A stretch of 64,000 nucleotides of DNA from Ferrimonas balearica. GTDB lineage: Bacteria; Pseudomonadota; Gammaproteobacteria; Enterobacterales; Shewanellaceae. Where the stretch lies: contig NZ_JAHVHV010000001.1 of NCBI RefSeq assembly GCF_019802085.1, positions 248,001 to 312,000 on the forward strand, written 5' to 3'. The translations under genes and the position numbers were made by a program. The notes below the pieces were generated by a model. The model saw only the letters and a list, made by a program, of their open reading frames with translations. It was not told the DNA's origin and did not search any database. Positions within the stretch are counted from its first letter, which is position 1, and every line of letters begins with the position of its first letter. Positions 29,169 to 37,160 of the stretch are shown here, one piece after another.

Positions 29169-29898
29169 TTATTTCGATGTGCTGCTGAGCGAGCCGGAGG
29201 CAAAACCGGCCCTCGATGCGGCGCCGCAGCCGGACCCGTTGCAGCGGGCCCGGCTCAGTGCCCTGTTGGCCCAGGCGACGCCGGTAAGCGAGCCCGACCC
29301 GGTGGCGGTGGAGCCAAGCCTACAGCTCGAGCCTGAGCCGGCTCCAGCCGAGCCGGCCCCGGCCAGGTTCGAAGCGACGGTTGCGCTAAAGAGCGACGAA
29401 ACCATAGTCACTCCGGGCGAGGTAGCCGAAGCCGACTGGAAAGCGGCTTTGGAGTCGCGCTTCCAGTGCCTCTATTTCAAGGTGGCCGGCCTGACCCTGG
29501 CGGTGCCGCTGCAGCTGCTGGGGGGGATCAAGCGCCTCGGTGAGCTAAGCCAAATCCCGGGCTCGGCGCCCTGGATGCTGGGGATCCAGGCGGAGCGGGA
29601 GCGCAAGCTTCAAGTGGTGGACAGCGGCCGCTGGCTGATGCCCCAGAAAGCGGCGCAAGAGCGGCCCTATCGCTACCTGGTGCAATTGGGCAACAGCCCC
29701 TGGGCCCTGGCCTGCGAATCTTTGGTGAACGCGGAGCCTTTGGATAAGGCTCAAGTACAATGGCAACAACCCGGAACGGACTCACGCCGCTACCTCGCCG
29801 GCATCGTGCGAGAGCGGATGTGTGTGGTCCTGGATGTGCCCCAAACCATTAGCCTGCTGGAAGCGGGAAAGGACATAAGCATAAAGGAGTCCTGACGG

Positions 29899-30393
29899 AT
29901 GAGCATTCAACAAGCCAACACCGCCGAGTCTGTCGAGCGCAACGACGAAGTGCTGCAGTGGGTGACCTTCCACCTGGAGCAGGAAACCTATGGCATCAAC
30001 GTGATGCAGGTGCGCGAGGTGCTGCGCTACTCCGACATCGCCCCGGTGCCCGGTGCCCCAAGCTACGTACTGGGGATCATCAATCTGCGCGGCAACGTGG
30101 TGACCGTGATCGACACCCGGGCTCGCTTCGGCCTGGCGGACGCGCCCATCACCGACCACACCCGCATCGTCATCATCGAGGCGGAAGACCAGGTGGTGGG
30201 GATCCTGGTGGACAGCGTGGCGGAGGTGGTGTACCTCAACAGCTCGGAGATCGACTCCGCCCCCAACGTGGGCAACGAGGAGAGCGCCAAGTTCATCCAG
30301 GGGGTCTGCCACCGGGATGACAAGCTGCTGATCCTGGTCGACCTGGAGAAGCTGCTCAGCGACAACGAGTGGCAGGAGCTGGCGACGCTGTGA
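29899..30393 (+). CDS. cheW: Chemotaxis coupling protein CheW
   Basis: A 164-residue SH3-like coupling protein that joins receptors to CheA. Typical segments are WVTFHLEQETYGINVMQVREVLR, GIINLRGNVVTVIDTR and LLILVDLEKLL. GGAG precedes ATG 29899 at good distance. It overlaps the DUF2802 gene by four bases (GTGA). Normal length. Confidence 0.95.
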   Translation: MSIQQANTAESVERNDEVLQWVTFHLEQETYGINVMQVREVLRYSDIAPVPGAPSYVLGIINLRGNVVTVIDTRARFGLADAPITDHTRIVIIEAEDQVVGILVDSVAEVVYLNSSEIDSAPNVGNEESAKFIQGVCHRDDKLLILVDLEKLLSDNEWQELATL

Positions 30394-30803
30394 GCACTTT
30401 CCAACTGGCCGGCATCGCCGCCCTGGTGGGGTTGGCGCTGCTCAATCTGGCGGGCCTGGCCTGGGCCCGTCGACGCCTGGCGGACCTGGAGCGCAAGGAC
30501 GACGCTCACAAGGTGGTGCTCAAGGCCGCCCAGAAGCAAAACGACGCCCTCAAGCGGGAGCTGGCGGAAGTGCGCTCCGGTGCTTTGGGGGTGGGCAAGC
30601 GAGTGAAGGAGCTGGAGGAGGCGATTCAGCTTCTGCAAGCGCGCCAGGATGAGGTGGTGCAGCAAGATCCGGAAGCGCGCCTCTACACCCGGGCCATGAA
30701 GATGGTGGAGCTGGGGGCGGACGTGGAGGAGATCATGCGCGAGTGTGAGCTGCCCCGGGCCGAGGCCCAGTTGCTGGTGACCCTCCATCAACGGGGCGAG
30801 TAA
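30390..30803 (+). CDS. DUF2802-type membrane protein of chemotaxis operon
   Basis: A 137-residue protein with an N-terminal membrane segment (about residues 6-23), a long charged coiled coil (about 28-95) and a small C-terminal helix-turn-helix-like domain (EIMRECELPRAEAQLLV). The same type of gene follows cheW in Vibrio and Shewanella; I assign it to DUF2802 from memory of that context. The function is unknown to me. GTG 30390 overlaps the cheW stop. It ends the block; no intrinsic terminator is visible in the 20 bases before the convergent neighbour. Confidence 0.72.
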   Translation: MSTFQLAGIAALVGLALLNLAGLAWARRRLADLERKDDAHKVVLKAAQKQNDALKRELAEVRSGALGVGKRVKELEEAIQLLQARQDEVVQQDPEARLYTRAMKMVELGADVEEIMRECELPRAEAQLLVTLHQRGE

Positions 30804-30823
30804 CCCCGCCTTTCAACCTCCGC

Positions 30824-31120
30824 TCAGGCTTTGTCCCGGATCCGCTGGTGGATGTTGTCCCACTGCTCCGGAAAGCGTCCTTCGATAAGGTAGGCGTAGG
30901 CAATCAGCTCCGCGATCACCAGGTAGAGCTGGGGCGGGATCCGCTGACCCAATTCCAGCTTGGCCAGCAGCTCGGCCAGCTGGGGGTCCTGGTGCACCAG
31001 CACGCCGGCCTCCTCCGCCAAACGGCGGATCTCCATCGCCACCTTCCCCTCGCCGCTGGCGGTCACCGTCGGCGCGTCTTTGCCATCGTATTGCAGCGCC
31101 ACCGCTTTGCGTTCAGTCAT
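30824..31120 (-). CDS. Stand-alone FlhB/YscU C-terminal-domain protein
   Basis: A 98-residue soluble protein resembling only the cytoplasmic switch domain of FlhB: AVALQYDGKDAPTVTASG at the N-terminus matches the segment just after the autocleavage site, and IPPQLYLVIAELIAYAYLI matches the domain's end. The membrane part and the NPTH cleavage motif are absent, so it resembles the half left after cleavage. It overlaps the FliK-like gene upstream by 8 bases, an arrangement that pairs the two switch partners. It lies opposite the full flagellar operon. Confidence 0.85.
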   Translation of the reverse strand: MTERKAVALQYDGKDAPTVTASGEGKVAMEIRRLAEEAGVLVHQDPQLAELLAKLELGQRIPPQLYLVIAELIAYAYLIEGRFPEQWDNIHQRIRDKA

Positions 31121-32387
31121 GATGTTGTCCGTAGGTCAGTCGGGTCTGCGCGGCGCCCAGCCGCTGCGGCACCTCGCCCACCCGGCACTGCACCGGGTTA
31201 ACTTTAAGCCCCGCCGCTTCCAGCCGGGCCTGCAAGGCGTCGAATTGGGCGCTGAAGCTTTGGCTTAACGCCTTGGTGCTGGCCAGGGCATCCAGGTGCA
31301 GATCCGGTGCGCGGTAACGCGCCTTAATCAATAGCTCACCGCTGCTGAGCTCGAAGCGCAGGGTCAAAAGCCAGCTGGGCTCGCGCTCCTCGGCTCGGGC
31401 CTGGTAGGACTGCAGCGACAGTTGCAGCTCTCGCTGCTCCCGCTCCTGCCCGTAGGGAAGGGCCAGGTAGAGCAGGGGATGGTCCGAGTCGCCCTGGCTC
31501 TGCTGCTGAAACTGGGCCAGCTCGCCGATCATCGGGGTGAATCGCTCCAGCAAAGCCCGGCGCTCAGCGCCCCCCAAACCCGCCAAGAGCTCCTCCTCCT
31601 GCGCAGCCGATGCCCCTTTATCACGACTCCTCACCCCCAGCAGGCGCTGCCAGGTGGTCGCCAAGGGCCCCAGGGGCGGGGCCAGGCGTCCCCCGAAGGG
31701 GAACTGTCCGATTTGGCTGACCAGACTCGCCAGCAGGGCCGGATTGGCCAGTTGCGCCAGGCTGGGCAGGGGCAGTTGGGAGAGCTGACTAGCCCCCTGG
31801 CCCTGGGTCATGGCCCGTACCAGGGCTTGCCAGGCGTTGGTCCCTCCTCCTTCGAAGGGGCGACTGGGCAGGGCCGCAGTCGGTGGGGGCGTGTTTGAGG
31901 CCGGGGCGGTGGCATCGGATTGCGGGGTCAGCGCCTGGGCGGGGCCGGGACGCACCAGTTGGAAGGTGCGCGGGTCCAGCATCCGCAGCCACCATTCGCC
32001 CCCGGCGGGTAGGGGGCTGGGCAGCGTCAGGGGCAGGGCACCGGCGGGGGTCATCACCACCGGCCCTTGGCCCGGCAACTGGCGCACCGGCAGCAGCGTC
32101 GCCGTCTGGCTCGACAGGGCCTGCTGGGTGGTGCTGGCCTGGCTACTCAGGGGAATGGGACGGCCCTGGGCAAGCAATCCATGCAGTGATGCCTGGAGGC
32201 CTTTGTAGGCGATCGCGACTGGACTTTGTGGGAGATTGGCCAGCGGTTGAAAGCGTTGCAGCCCTTTAGAGGTCTCGATAATCAGTGCCGTGGACTGGCC
32301 CAACACCCTGGCCTGCACCAGTGTGACCAGGCTGTTGGCAGCCTGGGGGGCAAGTTGAACTGGGGCTGAACCGTTAATCTGGATCAT
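31113..32387 (-). CDS. FliK-like protein with C-terminal hook-control-type domain
   Basis: A 424-residue protein. The N-terminal two thirds are proline-, glutamine- and serine-rich and of low complexity; the last about 130 residues (from PLLYLALPYGQ onward) look like the FliK C-terminal domain with the alternating pattern WLLTLRFELSSGELLIKARY. It is not the main FliK, which is at 11436. The four-codon coupling to the FlhB-like gene suggests a second ruler/switch pair. Whether it acts on the polar flagellum or elsewhere cannot be read from the sequence. Confidence 0.75.
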   Translation of the reverse strand: MIQINGSAPVQLAPQAANSLVTLVQARVLGQSTALIIETSKGLQRFQPLANLPQSPVAIAYKGLQASLHGLLAQGRPIPLSSQASTTQQALSSQTATLLPVRQLPGQGPVVMTPAGALPLTLPSPLPAGGEWWLRMLDPRTFQLVRPGPAQALTPQSDATAPASNTPPPTAALPSRPFEGGGTNAWQALVRAMTQGQGASQLSQLPLPSLAQLANPALLASLVSQIGQFPFGGRLAPPLGPLATTWQRLLGVRSRDKGASAAQEEELLAGLGGAERRALLERFTPMIGELAQFQQQSQGDSDHPLLYLALPYGQEREQRELQLSLQSYQARAEEREPSWLLTLRFELSSGELLIKARYRAPDLHLDALASTKALSQSFSAQFDALQARLEAAGLKVNPVQCRVGEVPQRLGAAQTRLTYGQHHD

Positions 32388-32527
32388 TAGAACCGTCTAC
32401 ACTGTGTTGCGTATGTGCTTATACAATGTCATGCAAATGATAAGCTTGATATTTCTTTCCATGACCTGCCCATCTTGGGTCATAGGATCATATCGGCAGG
32501 ATGCGCCGAGACTTTGAGGGAGTTGGG

Positions 32528-33286
32528 GTGAAAGGAAGAGTGACACGCGCCGGCCTGTTGGGGCTCGCCCTGATGATCAGCGCCGGGGCCTGGGCCGAGG
32601 ATCTGGACATGGAGGTCAGCTACAAGGACCCCAGGGATCCCATCGAACCCTTCAACCGCCTGATGTGGGACTTCAACTACAAGTTCCTCGACCGCTACTT
32701 TTTCCGTCCCGTGGTCCACGTCTACGCCGACTATGTGCCCCGTCCGGCCCGCGACGGGGTGGAGAACTTTGTCCGCAACCTCGACGAACCCTACAGCGCG
32801 GTCAACAACCTGCTGCAGGCCAAGCCGGATTGGGCTGCCAATGCCACCGCCCGCTTTTTGATCAACTCCACCTTCGGGGTGGTGGGGATCTTCGATGTGG
32901 CGGGCCATATGGGCCTGCCCCGCAAGCAGGATGAGTTCGGTGAGGTGCTGGGTTACTGGGGCGTGCCCAACGGCGCCTATTTGATGCTGCCGGTGCTCGG
33001 GCCCAGTTCCGTCCGTGAAGAGGTAGGGGAATTCGTTGATAAACTATACTTTCCCCACAGCCTGTTTAATTTCTGGCAGCGCGCGGGCCTGTGGGCCCTG
33101 GATGGCCTGTCGGTGCGCAGCAAGCTGATTGAACAGGAAGCACTGCTGGATAACTCCCTGGACCCTTACGTCTTTACCAAGGAGGCCTACTTCCAGTACA
33201 TCGAGTTTCAGCTGTACGACGGCAATCTGCCGGAGCAGGAGGAGGAGGACGACCTGCTCGACGATTTTCTCGACGAAATCGACTGA
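32528..33286 (+). CDS. mlaA: Outer-membrane lipid asymmetry protein MlaA (VacJ)
   Basis: A 252-residue protein that removes misplaced phospholipids from the outer leaflet. Family segments include DPIEPFNRLMWDFNY, NLDEPYSAVNNLLQ, RFLINSTFGVVGIFD and LGYWGVPNGAYLMLPVLGPS. GTG 32528 is preferred: GAGGGAG lies 5 bases upstream and the N-terminus is a signal peptide ending AGAWA. ATG 32501 has the ribosome site too close. The signal lacks a lipobox cysteine, so it may not be lipid-anchored as in E. coli. An acidic tail (EQEEEDDLLDDFLDEID) ends the protein. Confidence 0.92.
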   Translation: MKGRVTRAGLLGLALMISAGAWAEDLDMEVSYKDPRDPIEPFNRLMWDFNYKFLDRYFFRPVVHVYADYVPRPARDGVENFVRNLDEPYSAVNNLLQAKPDWAANATARFLINSTFGVVGIFDVAGHMGLPRKQDEFGEVLGYWGVPNGAYLMLPVLGPSSVREEVGEFVDKLYFPHSLFNFWQRAGLWALDGLSVRSKLIEQEALLDNSLDPYVFTKEAYFQYIEFQLYDGNLPEQEEEDDLLDDFLDEID

Positions 33287-33326
33287 TAACGACGATAACG
33301 AAGTGACGTATTGAGGCGGCGAACGA

Positions 33327-34448
33327 ATGGAGTTAGATGGACTTAAGGTGCTCGTGGTCGAGGATGACCCGGTCTTTCGTCAGCTGGTGAGCGATTACTG
33401 CGCTCAGCTGGGACTGGAGGTCCATACCGCAAACGACGGGCAGGAGGGGGTGGAGCAGTTCCACGAGCAGCAACCGGATCTGGTGCTGGTGGATTTATGC
33501 ATGCCCCGAATGGGGGGCTTGGACCTGCTCAAGGTGATCTCCCGCATGGCCCCGGATGTGCCCAGCATCGTCATCACCGGCAACAAGGCGATGTCCGACG
33601 TGGTGGACGCGCTGCGCCTGGGGGCCTGGGATTACCTGATGAAACCCCTAAGCGACCTGACGGTGCTGCGCCAGGCCATAGAGGATTGCCTGAAGGAAAC
33701 CGGCGAGGTGGAGAGCTTCAGCCCCACCGAGTCCATTCCCGGCTGGGAGGACCCCGGTCAGGCCATCGAGATGGCGGACAACTTCGATGCCCTTAAGCAG
33801 GACACCCAGACCGCCCAGCTGATCCAGGCCCAGCTGTTTCCCGAGTACCGGCAGCGGCGCAAGGGCTACGACTTCGGCTACAACCTCTATAAATCGGAGC
33901 CGGTCAGCGATCGCCTCTGTGACGGCTTTGAGTGCGGCGAGCACTACTACTGCGCCTACCTGGCCCGCGTGACCCCCAGTGGCAATGTCGGCGCCTTCGT
34001 TAGCGTCATCATCCGCAGCTTCTTCAACCAGAAGCTTAAGCGCTACCGCCAGGGCGGCAGCGAAGCGATCCTCGAACCCTACGCCATGCTCGGCTACCTG
34101 AACGAACAGCTGGTCAAATCCGGCCTGGGGTGCCAGCTGGACATCGCCTACCTGGTGTTTGACCGTCGCACCCGCCGGGTGGCCATCGGACGGGCCGGGG
34201 CTAAGGTGAAGGTCTACCTTCGGGCCGGTGACGTCCTCTCCCCCCTGGCGCTGCCGGAAAGCCCACCAGTGGGGCAGGTCAGCTGGGGTCAGCCCAATTG
34301 TCACTATCGGGATCTGGCTCCGGGACAGGCCCTGGTGCTGCTGGAGGGGGCGGCGATCGCCCGCGAAGCGCTGCTGGCGGAGGAGTTTGCCGGGGTGCAG
34401 CAGCAGACCCAAAGCGGCGGCTGTGTGCAGCTGAAAAGCTCGGCTTAA
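33327..34448 (+). CDS. RssB-like response regulator with phosphatase-fold output
   Basis: A 373-residue protein: receiver domain (1-125) with D13/D14, phospho-acceptor D56 (VDLCMPRMGG) and K107, then a linker and a PP2C/SpoIIE-like domain without obvious metal-binding aspartates. This layout is that of RssB, the adaptor that delivers the stress sigma factor RpoS to ClpXP. It lies 40 bases after mlaA and likely shares its transcript. The true RssB role is inferred from architecture; a general HD- or phosphatase-type regulator is the alternative. It ends at a strong terminator. Confidence 0.72.
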   Translation: MELDGLKVLVVEDDPVFRQLVSDYCAQLGLEVHTANDGQEGVEQFHEQQPDLVLVDLCMPRMGGLDLLKVISRMAPDVPSIVITGNKAMSDVVDALRLGAWDYLMKPLSDLTVLRQAIEDCLKETGEVESFSPTESIPGWEDPGQAIEMADNFDALKQDTQTAQLIQAQLFPEYRQRRKGYDFGYNLYKSEPVSDRLCDGFECGEHYYCAYLARVTPSGNVGAFVSVIIRSFFNQKLKRYRQGGSEAILEPYAMLGYLNEQLVKSGLGCQLDIAYLVFDRRTRRVAIGRAGAKVKVYLRAGDVLSPLALPESPPVGQVSWGQPNCHYRDLAPGQALVLLEGAAIAREALLAEEFAGVQQQTQSGGCVQLKSSA

Positions 34449-34472
34449 ACTGGGTACGGTTCTCGCAGCAAT

Positions 34473-34502
34473 AAAAAAGCCCGGCCAATTGGCCGGGCTT
34501 TT
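34473..34502. terminator. Bidirectional intrinsic terminator
   Basis: A nine-base-pair stem AGCCCGGCC/GGCCGGGCT with an AATT loop, flanked by an A-run on the left and a T-run on the right. It serves both the rssB-like gene and the convergent peptide permease. Confidence 0.9.
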
Positions 34503-34516
34503 GCTGTCTCTATGGA

Positions 34517-35986
34517 TTAGGAGCGACGCATCGCTTCGTGCTCGGCGGTCACCGCCACTTCCTCTTCCAGGGCTTCCAGCTCGTCTTTGTGGTGCGGGCC
34601 TTCGGCACCGTGCATCCAATCCACCAGCTTGTCCGCCATAAAGTAGAGGATCACGCCGGAGACGGTGGCGGTGATGGCGATGCCAGCGAAGATGGACAGG
34701 GCGTTGGCCAGCTGTTCCTCTTTGGCGCCACCGTGGCCGATAAAGGAGCCCACGATCCCGCCAATCTTGTTGGCGGCCGCGATAAACAGGAACCAGGCAC
34801 CCATCATCAGGGAGGCGATGCGCAGGGGCGCCAGCTTGGTCACCATGGACAGACCGATGGGGGAGAGGCAGAGCTCACCCATGGTGTGGAAGAAGTAGGC
34901 ACCCACCAGCCACCACATGGAGGACTTAGCGGTCGGGTCGCCGCCCATTTCGACTACGGCGCCGATCATGAACAGGAAGCCGACGGCCAGCAGCACCAGA
35001 CCCAGGGCAAACTTCACCGGAGAGTTGGGCTCACGGTCGCCCATGCGCACCCAGATGGAGGCGATCACCGGGGCGAAGATGACGATGAACATGGCGTTCA
35101 GGGATTGGAACCAGGTGGTGGGGATCTCCCAGCCGCCCAGGCTACGGTCGGTGAACTCGTCGGTAAAGAGGTTCATCAGGCCGCCGGCCTGCTCGAAGCC
35201 GGCCCAGAAGATGATGGTGAACAGGCCCATCACCATGATCACCTTGATGCGATCGCGCTCTTCCTGGGTCAGGGGTGCTTTCTTGGCACTCTCTTTCTTG
35301 GCCATGTCCAGCTTGGCAGCAGGCACGGTACCAATGTCACCCAGCAGTTTCTGAGCCCAGATGGCCTGGATGATGAGGGACAGCACCATACCGATACCGG
35401 CGCACATAAAGCCGGCCTGCCAGTTGCCGTCGTAGGCCGCGACTACAGAGCCGACCACGATGCCGGAGAGGAAGGCGCCGACGTTGATGCCCATGTAGAA
35501 GATGGTGAAGGCACCGTCGCGACGATGGTCACCCTCCTGGTAAAGGTCGCCCACCATGGTGGAGATGTTGGGCTTAAACAAACCGTTACCCAGGATGAGT
35601 ACACCCAGGCCGAGGTAGAAGACGGTGGTTTCCATGCCAGGGATCCAGGCGTGGGGGGTGCCCAGCAGGAACTGGCCGATGGCCATCATGGCGCCACCGA
35701 TGAGGATGGCTTTACGCTGACCCAGTACGGTGTCCGCCAGCCAACCGCCGATGAGCGGTGTCAGGTAGACCAGGCCGGTGAAGGTGCCGTAAAGAGAGAG
35801 GGCGTCGGCTTGGGTCCAGCCCAGACCGTGGCCCCCTTCGGAGCTGACTTTGTCTACCAGATAGAGCACCAGGATGGCGCGCATGGCGTAGTAGCTGAAA
35901 CGTTCCCACAGCTCGGTGGTGAACAGAAGGAACAACCCCTTAGGGTGTCCCAGGAAGGTACCGGCATCCGGTTTGCTTGCGCTCAT
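34517..35986 (-). CDS. POT-family proton-dependent peptide permease
   Basis: A 489-residue inner-membrane transporter of di- or tripeptides. The proton-coupling motif ELWERFSYY (ExxERFxYY) is at 25-33, followed by the PTR2 signature GGWLADTVLGQRK and the FYMGINVGAF segment; ELCLSPIGLSMV near the end is also typical. About 12-14 membrane helices are evident. Size and motifs fit DtpA/DtpB/TppB proteins. It is transcribed away from rfaH and ends at the shared terminator. Confidence 0.92.
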   Translation of the reverse strand: MSASKPDAGTFLGHPKGLFLLFTTELWERFSYYAMRAILVLYLVDKVSSEGGHGLGWTQADALSLYGTFTGLVYLTPLIGGWLADTVLGQRKAILIGGAMMAIGQFLLGTPHAWIPGMETTVFYLGLGVLILGNGLFKPNISTMVGDLYQEGDHRRDGAFTIFYMGINVGAFLSGIVVGSVVAAYDGNWQAGFMCAGIGMVLSLIIQAIWAQKLLGDIGTVPAAKLDMAKKESAKKAPLTQEERDRIKVIMVMGLFTIIFWAGFEQAGGLMNLFTDEFTDRSLGGWEIPTTWFQSLNAMFIVIFAPVIASIWVRMGDREPNSPVKFALGLVLLAVGFLFMIGAVVEMGGDPTAKSSMWWLVGAYFFHTMGELCLSPIGLSMVTKLAPLRIASLMMGAWFLFIAAANKIGGIVGSFIGHGGAKEEQLANALSIFAGIAITATVSGVILYFMADKLVDWMHGAEGPHHKDELEALEEEVAVTAEHEAMRRS

Positions 35987-36409
35987 GAATCTTGTTTACC
36001 TTGCGTCATTATTATGGTCCCTGACGCTCCGGATGGTCGGCGGTGCGTGAGCAAGGCAGTTGGGACTGTCGTAGTCCAGGCCAACTGCATTGCCACCGCA
36101 TCCGGCTTTATGGCACGGCAGGGAAAGTTGAACCCACAACTTCTATCCCGTTGTGGATGCTGCTGTCAATTTTACAGAGCATTTACCAGATGTGAACACG
36201 TAAATCGTCCCGCTCTGCATCCTGTGTAAGCCATCTCTCACAAGGTCGTCGCAATCCTGCGCGATAGGCATTCTTTATGGTGAATTAAGGGCATTTTTTC
36301 GGACTTGGTTCCAACCTGTACCTTGCCTGATCGAACCAGCTTGGTATCATGCTGCGGTCGGTAAGGAACACTGGCTAAAAAGAGGACAAATCATCAGGTA
36401 GAGGTTTGA
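35987..36409. other. Divergent intergenic region, peptide permease / rfaH
   Basis: A 423-base gap with no convincing gene. It must hold promoters for both neighbours. The rfaH promoter candidate is listed separately. A perfect 7-bp dyad CCACAAC-N9-GTTGTGG lies at 36134-36156 and a minus-strand TTGACA (complement of 36163-36168) lies next to it without a good -10 box, so the dyad could be an operator for the permease. I see nothing else. Confidence 0.5.
36323..36350 (+). promoter_or_regulatory. Probable sigma-70 promoter of rfaH
   Basis: TTGCCT (36323-36328) and TATCAT (36345-36350) are spaced by 16 bases, 60 bases before the rfaH start. Good match at both boxes. Confidence 0.5.
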
Positions 36410-36901
36410 ATGCTGGGTTGGTACTTGTTGTACTGCAGAGGAAGAAAGGAAGCGACCGCCCGAGCCCATTTCGAGCGGCAGAACATAGGCTGTTTCCTCC
36501 CTGAAGCGGAGGTCGCGTGCATCAAGCGCGGCAAGCGCACTACGGAGCTTGTCCCCCTCTTTCCCAACTACCTGTTCGTGAGATTTGACCCTCACCTCAC
36601 CTCCGTGCGGTCAGTGCTGGCCACACCCGGGGTGTCCTCCTTAGTCCGAACCGATGGACAGATGCTCCCCGTTGACACCTCTTTGGTGGTCGCTCTGAGG
36701 CAACGTTTGGCCCAGTCGCGTCCCCAACTCGAGCAGCAACCCCAACCCGGCGAGCGCGTGGCCATCACTGACGGCCCCTTTGCTGATCTGGAAGCGGTGT
36801 TTGCCGAGCCCGACGGTGAAAAGCGCAGTTTGCTGCTGCTGGAACTGATGGGCCAGGTGCAGCGGATGAGCGTCGATAACCTCTCTTTCAAGCGGCTCTA
36901 A
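36410..36901 (+). CDS. rfaH: Transcription antiterminator RfaH
   Basis: A 163-residue NusG paralogue that is recruited to RNA polymerase at ops sites and lets it read through long virulence- or envelope-type operons. The sequence follows E. coli RfaH closely: WYLLYCRGRKEATARAHFERQ, RGKRT with PLFPNYLFVRFDP, GVSSLVR, and the C-terminal EPDGEKRSLLLLELMGQ that forms the KOW-type fold switch. It stands alone, directly before a polysaccharide operon with an ops-like element at 37028, so it most likely serves this operon in cis. Confidence 0.93.
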   Translation: MLGWYLLYCRGRKEATARAHFERQNIGCFLPEAEVACIKRGKRTTELVPLFPNYLFVRFDPHLTSVRSVLATPGVSSLVRTDGQMLPVDTSLVVALRQRLAQSRPQLEQQPQPGERVAITDGPFADLEAVFAEPDGEKRSLLLLELMGQVQRMSVDNLSFKRL

Positions 36902-36912
36902 GGCCGCTTGAA
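36887..36912 (+). terminator. Strong hairpin across the rfaH stop
   Basis: A 10-bp perfect stem (36887-36896 with 36903-36912) and 6-base loop overlap the end of rfaH. The following bases are only weakly T-rich, so it may be a partial terminator or a site that RfaH itself helps polymerase pass. Confidence 0.4.
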
Positions 36913-37011
36913 GTTTGCCTGGCGTGTTGAACGCACAGCGGCAGTAAGCCGAGTCCCGCGACTTAATTTTTGCAGTGACGGGGCTTGGCGATAAGACACC
37001 CCTTGCGCTTT

Positions 37012-37039
37012 GGGAGCCGAACCCAAGGGCGGGAGCGTG
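37012..37039 (+). promoter_or_regulatory. JUMPstart/ops-like element for RfaH
   Basis: GGCGGGAGCGTG at 37028-37039 matches the E. coli ops element GGCGGTAGCGTG at 11 of 12 bases and is followed by CTTTTTC. A second GGGAGC copy lies 19 bases upstream (37012), echoing the two GGTAGC half-sites of JUMPstart, both with the same T-to-G change. It lies in the 259-base leader between rfaH and the export gene. A weak promoter-like pair TTGCAG-16-TAAGAC (36970-36997) precedes it, and a small hairpin CCGCTT/AAGCGG is at 37101-37120. Confidence 0.72.
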
Positions 37040-37160
37040 CTTTTTCTTTGTCTTTGATATTTAAAAAAGTCAATAAATTGACGCACTTAGATGATAGTGA
37101 CCGCTTACATCCGCAAGCGGCTGCGTCGTTTGCGTTGCACAACTACTCACCTGGACAGCA

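Noticed and set aside
32461-32483. ATGACC/GGTCAT dyad in the gap before mlaA
   Set aside because: Only six-base arms with an 11-base spacer; not enough to call an operator.
34538-36229. Long plus-strand open frame opposite the peptide permease
   Set aside because: It is a histidine/glycine/glutamine-rich mirror of the membrane protein coded on the other strand, with no motif or ribosome site.
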